Shown here in pieces: positions 34,483 through 42,155 of a stretch of 64,000 nucleotides of DNA. The translations under genes and the position numbers were made by a program. The notes beneath the pieces are model-generated. The model saw nothing but the letters and a program-made list of their open reading frames with translations. It did not search any database and had not been told where the DNA came from. Each line of letters starts with the position of its first letter. Position 1 is the stretch's first letter. Origin of the DNA: Telluria aromaticivorans (GTDB lineage: Bacteria; Pseudomonadota; Gammaproteobacteria; Burkholderiales; Burkholderiaceae_D); the NCBI RefSeq assembly GCF_013003915.1, contig NZ_JABAIV010000004.1, positions 186,001-250,000 on the forward strand. The letters run 5' to 3'.

Positions 34483-35817
34483 TTAGACTGCGTCCGACAG
34501 CGACGTAAAGTTAAAATCGCGGATCTTCATCGACGGGATCAGCATCGAGTAATTCGCCTCGTCGCCACCGATCACGACCGGCTTGCCGATTTCCTCGATA
34601 TTGTTCAGCATCGTCACCGGGCTCTCGTTGAAGCGGAAGTTCTTGATCGGGTGCTTGATCTTGCCGTTTTCGATGTAGAAGGTGCCGTCGCGGGTCAGGC
34701 CGGTCAGCAGCACCGACTGCGGGTCCACCATGCGGATATACCAGGTACGCGTCACCAGCACGCCCTTCTTGGTGCTGGCGATCAGGTCTGCGGTGGTCTT
34801 GTCGGTACCGGCCATGATGATGTTGCCGGCGGTGCCGATCGCGCGCTGGTTTTTCTTCTGGCCCCAGAAGCGCGAATAGTTGAGCGCATTGATGCGGCCA
34901 TCCTTCACCAGCTGCATCCGCTCGCGCGGCATCATGCCGTTGTCCCATGGGAGCACCGGCACGTCCTTGTCCCACGGGTCGGTCCAGATATTCACCTGCT
35001 GGTCGAACAGCTTGTCGCCCAGGCGGTTGGCGCCGCCCTTCTTCGACAGGAAGCTGCGGCCCTCGTCGGCCAGGCGCGCATTGAAGCCGCCCAGCATGGC
35101 GCCAATCAGGTCGCTGGTGGCGGCCGGTTCCATCACCACGGTGTAGCGGCCCGGCTCGAGCGCCCGTGCATCCACCGAACGCAAGGCCTTTTCGATGGCG
35201 ACATCGGCTGCTTCGCGCGGATCGAAACGGGCGACGTCGCGTGCCGAGCGCTTCACCCAGCCCGAACCGCGGCCGTCTTCGGTGCGCACGGTGCAGGTGA
35301 AGTCGAGCGAGGTCGCGGCCTGGTGGCCGAACACGCCGTTAGAGTTGGCGATGCTTTCAAACGACGAGCGGTCGGTGAAGAAGCCGGAGGCGACCAGGCC
35401 CTTCTTGCGGCAGGCCTCCATCGCATAGGCGGCAGCCTGCGCGCGGTATTCCGGGTCGATGTCGGCGGTACGCTGCACGAAGGTGTCGGAAGTCTTGTAG
35501 CCGGTCCTGGCGATCGCCGGCATGAATTCCGGGTTCTCCGGCGCCAGGCGCGCCAGGTCTTCGGCGCGGCGCACGGCCCGCTCCAGCGACTTGTCGTCGA
35601 ACTCGTTGATGGTGGCGGTGCCCTGGCGCTTGCCGAAGGCGACCTGCACCTGCAGCTGCGTGTCGTCGGCCAGGCCGGCGGTGGAGACGGCATTGCGCGC
35701 GAAGCGGATATTGCCGATGCGGCTGCCCTCGACACTGACGATGCACTCGTCCGCCTTCGAGAGCGACATCACGCGATCCGAAATGCGCTTGGTTTGTTCC
35801 TGGGTCAGGATGCTCAT
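34483..35817 (-). CDS. TldE/PmbA-like metalloprotease subunit (copy A)
   Basis: A 444-residue paralogue of the gene at 31363-32700 with the same segments (RTWYIRMVDPQSVLLTGLTR, GKIKHPIKNFRFNESPVTML, RDFNFTSLSDAV at the C-terminus) and no zinc motif or signal peptide. It begins 14 bp after the copy A TldD gene. If the TldD partner is exported by Tat, this subunit must either be carried along as a folded complex or act in the cytosol; the sequence cannot decide. The stop is 7 bp from a REPIN-like repeat. Confidence 0.92.
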   Translation of the reverse strand: MSILTQEQTKRISDRVMSLSKADECIVSVEGSRIGNIRFARNAVSTAGLADDTQLQVQVAFGKRQGTATINEFDDKSLERAVRRAEDLARLAPENPEFMPAIARTGYKTSDTFVQRTADIDPEYRAQAAAYAMEACRKKGLVASGFFTDRSSFESIANSNGVFGHQAATSLDFTCTVRTEDGRGSGWVKRSARDVARFDPREAADVAIEKALRSVDARALEPGRYTVVMEPAATSDLIGAMLGGFNARLADEGRSFLSKKGGANRLGDKLFDQQVNIWTDPWDKDVPVLPWDNGMMPRERMQLVKDGRINALNYSRFWGQKKNQRAIGTAGNIIMAGTDKTTADLIASTKKGVLVTRTWYIRMVDPQSVLLTGLTRDGTFYIENGKIKHPIKNFRFNESPVTMLNNIEEIGKPVVIGGDEANYSMLIPSMKIRDFNFTSLSDAV

Positions 35818-35831
35818 GAAGTGTCCTCGCC

Positions 35832-37466
35832 TCAGCCGATCTTGCGGGCGGTGTTGATCACGTTGATCCCGTTGAAGCGGGCCGTGCTCGAACCGTGGGA
35901 GACGATGCTGATCTGCGGCGGCTGTCCTTTGCCGTCGAAGAAGGAACCGCCCATGCGCCAGTCACGCTCGTCGCAGATCGCGCTGCAGGCGGTCCAGAAT
36001 TCCTGGGTATTGGCCTGGTAGGCGACGTCCTCCAGCATCGGGCCGATCTTGCCGTCCTTGATTTCATAGAACAGCTGGCCGCCGAACTGGAAGTTGTAGC
36101 GCTGCTGGTCGATCGAGAACGAGCCGTCGCCGACGATGTAGATGCCCTTCTTGATGTCCTTGACCATCTCGTCCGGGGTCAGCTTCTTCTTGCCGGCGGC
36201 CAGCGAGACGTTCGGCATGCGCTGGAACTGCACCGAGTTCCAGCTGTCGGCGTACGAGCAGCCGTGCGATTCTTTTTCGCCGATGATGTGGGCCTGGTCG
36301 CGCGTGGCCTGGTAGTTGACCAGGATACCGTCCTTGATGATGTCCCACTTCTTGGTCTTCACGCCTTCGTCGTCGTAACCGACGGCGCCGAGCGAGCCCG
36401 GGGTGACCTTGTCCGCATACAGGTTGACCATCGGATTACCGTACTTGAATTTCTTGGTTTCCCACTTGTCGAGCGTGGCGAAGCTGGTGCCGGCGTAGTT
36501 GGCTTCGTAGCCGAGCACGCGGTCCAGTTCCGTCGGGTGTCCAACGTTCTCGTGGATGGTCAGCCACAAATGTTCGGGCGACAGCATCAGGTCGTATTTG
36601 CCAGGCGTGACCGACTTGGCGGTCAGCTTCATCTTGGCGTCGCGGCCGGCGGCCTTCGCGTCTTCGATCAGGTCGTACGATCCGGTGTACAGGGTAGCGA
36701 CGCCGCCCGCGGCCTTGAGCTTGTGCTCCGGACGCGCATCCAGGTATTCATAGCCCATGCCGACCGGCGCGCCGAGACCCGAGCGCGAACGGAACTTGCC
36801 GGTGGTTTTATCCACGGCGGTGGCCTGGAACGGCGCCCACAGGCGGTGGACGTCCTGCTCGATGTAGGAGCCGTCGGTGGAAGCGAAGTACTTCTGCTGG
36901 TTCACCTGGAACAGCATCGAATTCATGAAGGTCGCGCCGCCGTCCATGCCGGCCTTGTTGGCGGCGATCAGCAGGTCGGCCTTTTCCTTGATCGGCACCG
37001 TGCGCCAGTCCTTCTTGATCGGCGTGGCCCAGGACACGTCGCCGACGCCCTTGACCGGTGCGAGGCGCACCGGTTCGGACTGCAGCTTGGCATTGGCCTT
37101 GGCGATGGCAACCGCCTGGCGCGCCGCGTTGGCGATGCCGTCGCTGCTCATGTCGGAAGTGGCGGCGAAGCCGTAGGCGCCGTTGGCGATCACGCGCACG
37201 CCGATGCCGGCCGACTCGGTGTTGGCCACGTTCTCGACGTTCAGGTCGCGGGTGGTGATGAACTGGTTCAGGTAGCGGCCGATGCGGATGTCGGCGTAGC
37301 TGGCGCCGGCCTTCGTGGCGGCGTTCAGCGCAACGTCGGCGAGCGCCTTCTTGGCGGCGGTCGGCATGCTGGTCAATAGCTCTTCAGCGGCGATCGCGCG
37401 GCTGAACGGGACCATGGTCGTGGCCAGGGCCAGGCTGCTGAAGTTTAGAAAGGTACGGCGTTCCAT
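35832..37466 (-). CDS. TldD-like metalloprotease with Tat signal peptide (copy A)
   Basis: A 544-residue catalytic subunit, first gene of the ten-gene operon. ERRTFLNFSSLALATTMVP followed by SRAIAA is a twin-arginine signal peptide, as in copy B. The zinc motif HENVGH is at 305-310, and the C-terminal region TACSAICDERDWRMGG keeps the presumed cysteine ligand. Alignment by eye with copy B is collinear from end to end, with the greatest difference in the signal peptide. The operon appears to be driven from the sigma54-type promoter at 37627-37642, giving a leader of about 150 nt. Confidence 0.9.
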   Translation of the reverse strand: MERRTFLNFSSLALATTMVPFSRAIAAEELLTSMPTAAKKALADVALNAATKAGASYADIRIGRYLNQFITTRDLNVENVANTESAGIGVRVIANGAYGFAATSDMSSDGIANAARQAVAIAKANAKLQSEPVRLAPVKGVGDVSWATPIKKDWRTVPIKEKADLLIAANKAGMDGGATFMNSMLFQVNQQKYFASTDGSYIEQDVHRLWAPFQATAVDKTTGKFRSRSGLGAPVGMGYEYLDARPEHKLKAAGGVATLYTGSYDLIEDAKAAGRDAKMKLTAKSVTPGKYDLMLSPEHLWLTIHENVGHPTELDRVLGYEANYAGTSFATLDKWETKKFKYGNPMVNLYADKVTPGSLGAVGYDDEGVKTKKWDIIKDGILVNYQATRDQAHIIGEKESHGCSYADSWNSVQFQRMPNVSLAAGKKKLTPDEMVKDIKKGIYIVGDGSFSIDQQRYNFQFGGQLFYEIKDGKIGPMLEDVAYQANTQEFWTACSAICDERDWRMGGSFFDGKGQPPQISIVSHGSSTARFNGINVINTARKIG

Positions 37467-37626
37467 CGTGTCTCCTGAAATCTACCTGTTTCTGGACAGC
37501 GGTCCCGCCGGCTTCACGGTCCGCTCTTGTATGTACGGCGCTGGCGAAAGCTGGGTGCTTATTCGGCCAGGCAATGATTGCGACGAAAAACTTGGCAACA
37601 TTAGCAGCAACATGAGGATTTGAATA

Positions 37627-37642
37627 GGCAATTGTTGTGCCA
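37627..37642 (-). promoter_or_regulatory. Sigma54-type promoter of the TldD/TldE-MoxR operon
   Basis: Read on the minus strand the sequence is TGGCACAACAATTGCC. The GG (37641-37640) and GC (37629-37628) are exactly 10 bp apart, and TGGCAC and TTGC match the RpoN consensus; only the seventh base and the last base differ. Transcription should start near 37616, about 150 nt before the copy A TldD start. Confidence 0.75.
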
Positions 37643-37685
37643 TATCAAAGCGTGGCTTAAGTGCCTGATTCTGGCAGGCATTTAC

Positions 37686-37805
37686 TGTCCGGCCCGGTGT
37701 CCGGGCGACCGTCCGCTGTGTCCGCTGCGGACAAGTTCCGGACAACAACGGGACAAGCTCAAGAGCCAGATATGCATATACAGGGAACGCTTGACTGTCT
37801 GTCCG
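37686..37805 (-). promoter_or_regulatory. TGTCCG half-site cluster upstream of TldD operon
   Basis: TGTCCG or CGGACA occurs at 37686, 37698, 37719, 37728, 37739 and 37800. The pair at 37719-37733 forms the palindrome TGTCCG-CTG-CGGACA, centred about 110 bp upstream of the predicted sigma54 start. The same hexamer forms the activator sites before the exporter operon at 10390-10451, so the NtrC-type protein encoded at 15166 is the best candidate to bind both. Inference from motif and spacing. Confidence 0.65.
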
Positions 37806-37878
37806 GGCTGCCGGATCATCAGCGCGGCGGCGGCGTCCTGCCCGGCCGCGACCAACAACTTCTGGAGACCCCAAACCG

Positions 37879-38673
37879 ATGAAACGACTGATCCTGGCTG
37901 CGATGCTGGCCACCGGCCTGGCCGCCGGCGCGGCACATGCGGACGACGCACTGAAGGCTGCCGTTGCGGGCGAACACCGCAGCGCCGCCAACAAGGCACG
38001 CGATAGCGCCCGCCACCCTTACGAGACCCTCACCTTCTTCGGCATCAAGCCAAACATGACGGTGGTGGAGTTGACGCCGTCGGGCGGCTGGTACACCGAG
38101 ATCCTCGCGCCCTACCTGCGCGACAAGGGCAAGCTGATTGGTGCGGGCGAAGAGATCGCACCGGAGAAGCGCTACGGCATGGCCTTCAAGAAGAAGCTCG
38201 ACTCGAACCCGGCTATCTACGACAAGGTCGCTCCGTCGATCTTCGAACCGCCGGCACGCTATCAGATCGCGGCGCCGAACAGCGTCGACATGGTGCTCAC
38301 CTTCCGCAACCTGCACAACTGGGTGGGCCACGGCGAAGAAGGGCTGAAGACCACCTTCAAGGAAATCCACAAGGTCCTGAAACCGGGCGGCGTGCTGGGC
38401 ATCGTCGACCACCGCCTCCCTAGCTCGATGCCGCAGGATGCCAAGGCCTCGAGCGGTTACGTGCATGAAGCCTGGGTGATCAAGACGGTGGAGAGCGCGG
38501 GCTTCAAGCTGGCCGGCAAATCGGAAGTCAACGCCAATCCGAAGGACACCGCCAACCACGAGAAAGGCGTCTGGACCCTGCCGCCGGTGCTGGCCAACAA
38601 GGACAAGGACCGCGAGAAGTACATGGCGATCGGCGAGAGCGACCGCATGACGCTCAAGTTCGTCAAGCAGTGA
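37879..38673 (+). CDS. Secreted class I SAM-dependent methyltransferase-like protein
   Basis: A 264-residue protein with a cleavable signal peptide (MKRLILAAMLATGLAAGAAH, cut near AHA-DD). A methyltransferase fold follows: MTVVELTPSGGWYTEILAPY is the SAM-binding loop, SVDMVLTFRNLHNW motif II and EIHKVLKPGGVLGIVDHR motif III. It is close to the predicted methyltransferases of COG4798 type, which often carry signal peptides although SAM is not expected in the periplasm, so its true role is unclear. GGAG lies nine bases before the ATG. A strong hairpin follows the gene. Confidence 0.85.
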   Translation: MKRLILAAMLATGLAAGAAHADDALKAAVAGEHRSAANKARDSARHPYETLTFFGIKPNMTVVELTPSGGWYTEILAPYLRDKGKLIGAGEEIAPEKRYGMAFKKKLDSNPAIYDKVAPSIFEPPARYQIAAPNSVDMVLTFRNLHNWVGHGEEGLKTTFKEIHKVLKPGGVLGIVDHRLPSSMPQDAKASSGYVHEAWVIKTVESAGFKLAGKSEVNANPKDTANHEKGVWTLPPVLANKDKDREKYMAIGESDRMTLKFVKQ

Positions 38674-38697
38674 TCCATCTGCAGTAAGCCGGATCAT

Positions 38698-38733
38698 GTT
38701 CACGGCCGGGAAGGCCCGCCTTCCTGGCCGTGA
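38698..38733 (+). terminator. Strong hairpin after methyltransferase gene
   Basis: TTCACGGCC and GGAAGG pair with CCTTCC and GGCCGTGAA around a CCCG loop, with one unpaired base in each arm: about 15 bp of stem. It is followed by a weak T-containing tract and lies between two rightward genes, so it is probably a terminator for the first. Confidence 0.6.
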
Positions 38734-38821
38734 AGATTCGTGTGTTTCCTTCGGCGGCGAGCGTGTATTCTGGCGGTTTGTACCCATCCAGATCGACCCG
38801 ATTGAGCCACCGAAGGAATTT

Positions 38822-40393
38822 ATGAAGATCGTCCGCCTCGCCGCCGCCGTGGCATTCGCCATGGCAGGCCTCGTCCACGCACAGGACACCACCCCACCGC
38901 CGGCACCGACGCCTGCGACGCCACCGTCACCGGCCACCGCGACCCCGTCCGCCACCACCCCGCCTGCCCTGCCGGCCGTCGAGAACTCGGTCGTCAAGAT
39001 CTTCGCCACCGTGCGCCGCCCGGACCCGTACAAGCCGTGGGCGAAGCAGTCCCCGGTCGACGTGACCGGCTCGGGCGTCATCATCGAGGGCAAGCGCATC
39101 CTGACCAATGCCCACGTGGTCGGCTATGCCAGCCAGGTCGAGGTGCAGGCCAGCCAGTCGGGCGACAAGGTGTCGGCCAAGGTGATCGCGCTCGCGCGCG
39201 GCCTCGACCTGGCGGTGCTGGAACTGGACGACGCATCCTTCTTCGACAAGCGCCCGGCGGTCCAGCGCGCGGCCGTGCTGCCGGACGTGCGTGAAGCGGT
39301 GTTCGCCTATGGCTATCCGGTCGGCGGCAATTCGCTCTCGACCACCCGCGGCATCGTCTCGCGCGTGGAATTCGTCGGCTACGGCTCGTTCAGCTCGGGC
39401 CTGCGCATCCAGATCGACGCGCCGATCAACCCCGGCAACAGCGGCGGCCCGGTGATCGCCGGCGACAAGATGATCGGCCTGGCCTTCTCGATGGCGGCCG
39501 GAGCGCAGAACATCGGCTACGTGATCCCGAACGAGGAGATCGAGCTGTTCCTGAAAGACGTCGCGGATGGCCGCTACGACGGCAAGCCGCTGCTGCACGA
39601 CAGCATCCAGACGCTGGAAAACCCGGCGCTGCGCCAGTACCTGAAACTCGACAAATCGGTGGAAGGCGCGGTGGTGCATCGCCCGTACAAGACGGATGCG
39701 AGCTGGCCGCTCAAGGAATGGGACATCGTGACCCATATCGGCGAGCATCCGATCGACAACCAGGGCATGGTGAAGCTGGGCTCGAACCTGCGGGTGCGCT
39801 TCCAGTACCGCATCCAGCAGGTGGCCAAGAACGGCAAGGTGCCGATGACCATCGTACGGGGCGGTAAACCGATGCGGGTTGAGGTACCAAGCAGCGGCCC
39901 GCGCCCGCTGCTGATCCCGGACCTGAACGGCGGCTACCCGTCCTACTTCGTGTATGGCCCGGCGGTGTTCACGCGCGCCACCAATGAATTCCTGTCTTTC
40001 CTGGTCTCGAGCGCTCCGGCGATGAACGCCTACAGCTTCAACGACAGCCCGCTGGTGACCCAGCGCGGCGATTCGCCGGATGCGGCGCGCGAAGAGCTGG
40101 TGGTGATCAGCAGCCCCTTCTTCCCGCACAAGCTGGTGAGCGGCTACAGCAACCGGTTTGGTTCGGTGGTCGATACGGTCAACGGCGTCAAGATCCGCAG
40201 CCTGGCGCACCTGGTGGCTACCTTGCGCGACCTGAAGGACGAGCATGTGGTGTTCAAGTTCGACCAGCGCTATGGCGAAACCATGATCCTGCCGCGCAAG
40301 GCGACGCTGGATGCGACCGATGCGATCCTGTCGGATAACGGGATTCGTACGCAGGGGTCGGAGGATATGATGAAGGTGTGGGGCGGGAAATAA
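38822..40393 (+). CDS. Secreted trypsin-like serine protease (DegP/DEG9-like) with PDZ domain
   Basis: A 523-residue periplasmic protease. After the signal peptide (MKIVRLAAAVAFAMAGLVHA) and a Pro/Thr-rich linker (about 22-50) comes the S1C protease domain with the triad His98 (TNAHVV), Asp129 (DLAVLEL) and Ser207 (NPGNSGGPV), then one or two PDZ-like regions. The layout resembles plant DEG9-type proteins more than DegP. The open frame begins at 38696, but only the ATG at 38822 gives a signal peptide. It probably degrades damaged envelope proteins. A REPIN-like repeat lies just after the stop. Confidence 0.9.
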   Translation: MKIVRLAAAVAFAMAGLVHAQDTTPPPAPTPATPPSPATATPSATTPPALPAVENSVVKIFATVRRPDPYKPWAKQSPVDVTGSGVIIEGKRILTNAHVVGYASQVEVQASQSGDKVSAKVIALARGLDLAVLELDDASFFDKRPAVQRAAVLPDVREAVFAYGYPVGGNSLSTTRGIVSRVEFVGYGSFSSGLRIQIDAPINPGNSGGPVIAGDKMIGLAFSMAAGAQNIGYVIPNEEIELFLKDVADGRYDGKPLLHDSIQTLENPALRQYLKLDKSVEGAVVHRPYKTDASWPLKEWDIVTHIGEHPIDNQGMVKLGSNLRVRFQYRIQQVAKNGKVPMTIVRGGKPMRVEVPSSGPRPLLIPDLNGGYPSYFVYGPAVFTRATNEFLSFLVSSAPAMNAYSFNDSPLVTQRGDSPDAAREELVVISSPFFPHKLVSGYSNRFGSVVDTVNGVKIRSLAHLVATLRDLKDEHVVFKFDQRYGETMILPRKATLDATDAILSDNGIRTQGSEDMMKVWGGK

Positions 40394-40420
40394 GGCGCTT
40401 CGCCTGGGTGCCAAGTGTAG

Positions 40421-40520
40421 TTGACCGCGTGGTCGTAATCCAGGCCACTGGCCTGAATTACCCTGCCCACCCTACAAAACCCTCCCGTAGGGTGGGCGGG
40501 TCTCCCGCCCACGCGGTCAA
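40421..40520. repeat. REPIN-like repeat, copy 7, with halves in the opposite order
   Basis: Here the half ending CCCACCCTAC (40421-40475) comes first and the half starting GTAGGGTGGGC (40487-40520) second, so the conserved CCTAC/GTAGG ends face each other across about 11 bp. The cores read TTGACCGCG / CGCGGTCAA. The first half carries the nested palindrome at 40436-40460 (core CAGGCCA-C-TGGCCTG). It lies between two convergent genes. Confidence 0.85.
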
Positions 40521-40531
40521 CCAGCCTAAGA

Positions 40532-42142
40532 TCAGCCCTTCTTCTCTTTCTTCACCGGCATGAACAACAAATCCTGGAAGTCATAACTGAAGTCCGTCTC
40601 CGTCGAAATCGGCTTCATCCGCATCCGTTCGATGCTGCCGTCGTGGTCCAGCGAGAACGTCACGTAGGCATCCGCATTGAAGTTCCGCTCCTTCCAGCGC
40701 ACGATGAAGGTATCGTGCTGGAAGTGCTCGAGCTCTCCGGTCAAATCAGGCGTCTTCGCGAACGACAGCACCTGCTTGTTCCCCACCCGCTTGATGGTCG
40801 CCAGGCCGTACCACGCGTCCTGGTAGTCGCCTTCGTAGCTAGCTAACGCCAGCGATGGCTTCGACGCGGCCGCGCGGGTCGCGGTTTCCTTCTTCAGGCG
40901 GGCAGCTTCCTTCTCGGTCATCTCGCGCTCGACATCGGCCACGCGGCCGATCCAGTCGGTCGGCGCCACCTTCAGGTATTGATCGAGCAGGCGGTACTGC
41001 AGGGCCGACAGCGAGGAGCCGCTTTCGGCGTTCGTGAAGATCGCGATGCCCAGCTTCGATTCCGGCACCAGCAGCACGCGTGAATAGAAGCCCTGCAGCG
41101 CGCCGCCGTGCATCGCCACCATCTTGCCCTGGTAGTCGCGCAGCTGGAAGCCCAGGCCGTAGGCGTAGAAGTTCGGCTTGGTGGCAGCCAGCGGAGGACG
41201 CGGCTGGCTGATCTTCATCGGCGTCTGCGGCGTCCACATTTCGCGCGACTGCTTCTCGGAGAACAGGCGTACATCCTTGCCGTCCGCACCCTTGGCGACG
41301 CGGCCGTTATCGAGCAGCACGTTCATCCAGCGCGCGATGTCCTCGGCGCTGGTGTTGATGCCCACCGCGCCGACCGCGTTATCGACCGGCATCGGCTTGA
41401 CCGCGGCGATCTTGCCGTTGATCTTGCTGTGCGGCGCCGAGACGTTGGCGAACTTCGCGTTCTCCGCCAGGCTGGTGGTGGTGGTCGCCATGCCGGCGGG
41501 CTTGAGAATCCACTCGTGCATGGTCTCGCCCCAGGTCTTGCCCGACTTGGCGGCGATGATCTTGCCGGCGACGATGTAGAGCAGGTTGTCGTAGGCGTAG
41601 CTGTTGCGGAAGCTGGTGGCCGGCTTGATGTAGCGGAGGTTGTGGATGATCTCGTCGGTGCTGAAGGTGGTGGTCGGCCACCACATCAGGTCACCCGCGC
41701 CCAGGCCAAGCCCGCTGCGGTGGGTCAGCAGGTCGCGCACGGTCATCTCGGCGGTGACGTAGGCGTCGTACATGCGGAAGTCCGGCAGGTGCTTGATCAC
41801 CGGATCATCCCAATCGAGCTTGCCCTGGTCGACCAGCATGCCCAGTGCGGCGGCCGTAAAAGCCTTGGAATTCGAGGCGATCTCGAAGATGGTCTGGCCA
41901 TCGACCTTGGCCGGCTCGCCGAGTCTGCGCACACCGAAGCCCTGGGCGACGACGACCTTGCCGTCCTTGACGACGGCGATGGCGATACCCGGCACCTGGA
42001 AGGCCTTCATCACGCGCGTGACGTCGGCTTCGAGGTTGTAGGCGGGCGCCTGGTCTGCGACGACCGGCGCGGCGCTGGTCTGCGCGACGGCGAAGCCGGA
42101 GGTGGAAAATGCGATCAGGATCGCGGCTGCAATGCGGTTCAT
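40532..42142 (-). CDS. Secreted serine beta-lactamase-like hydrolase
   Basis: A 536-residue serine hydrolase of the class C beta-lactamase/PBP4*/EstB family. The signal peptide is residues 1-20 (ends GFAVA). The nucleophile motif SNSK is at Ser90-Lys93 and YDN at Tyr184-Asn186; the third KTG-like motif is in HGG (about 335). The C-terminal ~130 residues form a DUF3471-type beta domain (YEGDYQDAWYGLATIKR) common in this group. Members cleave D-amino-acid peptides or small esters; real beta-lactam resistance is unlikely. It is 13 bp downstream of the M1 aminopeptidase gene, on the same strand, so the two are probably cotranscribed. Confidence 0.88.
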   Translation of the reverse strand: MNRIAAAILIAFSTSGFAVAQTSAAPVVADQAPAYNLEADVTRVMKAFQVPGIAIAVVKDGKVVVAQGFGVRRLGEPAKVDGQTIFEIASNSKAFTAAALGMLVDQGKLDWDDPVIKHLPDFRMYDAYVTAEMTVRDLLTHRSGLGLGAGDLMWWPTTTFSTDEIIHNLRYIKPATSFRNSYAYDNLLYIVAGKIIAAKSGKTWGETMHEWILKPAGMATTTTSLAENAKFANVSAPHSKINGKIAAVKPMPVDNAVGAVGINTSAEDIARWMNVLLDNGRVAKGADGKDVRLFSEKQSREMWTPQTPMKISQPRPPLAATKPNFYAYGLGFQLRDYQGKMVAMHGGALQGFYSRVLLVPESKLGIAIFTNAESGSSLSALQYRLLDQYLKVAPTDWIGRVADVEREMTEKEAARLKKETATRAAASKPSLALASYEGDYQDAWYGLATIKRVGNKQVLSFAKTPDLTGELEHFQHDTFIVRWKERNFNADAYVTFSLDHDGSIERMRMKPISTETDFSYDFQDLLFMPVKKEKKG

Positions 42143-42155
42143 GGCTGGTCGGTCC

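Larger units (their letters stand above)
37467..37878. other. Divergent control region TldD operon / methyltransferase
   Basis: A 412-bp gap between the leftward TldD operon and the rightward methyltransferase gene. It holds the leftward sigma54-type promoter (37627-37642) and six TGTCCG/CGGACA half-sites (37686-37805). The stretch 37467-37626 is the AT-richer leader of the TldD operon. I could not identify a rightward promoter for the methyltransferase. Confidence 0.7.
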
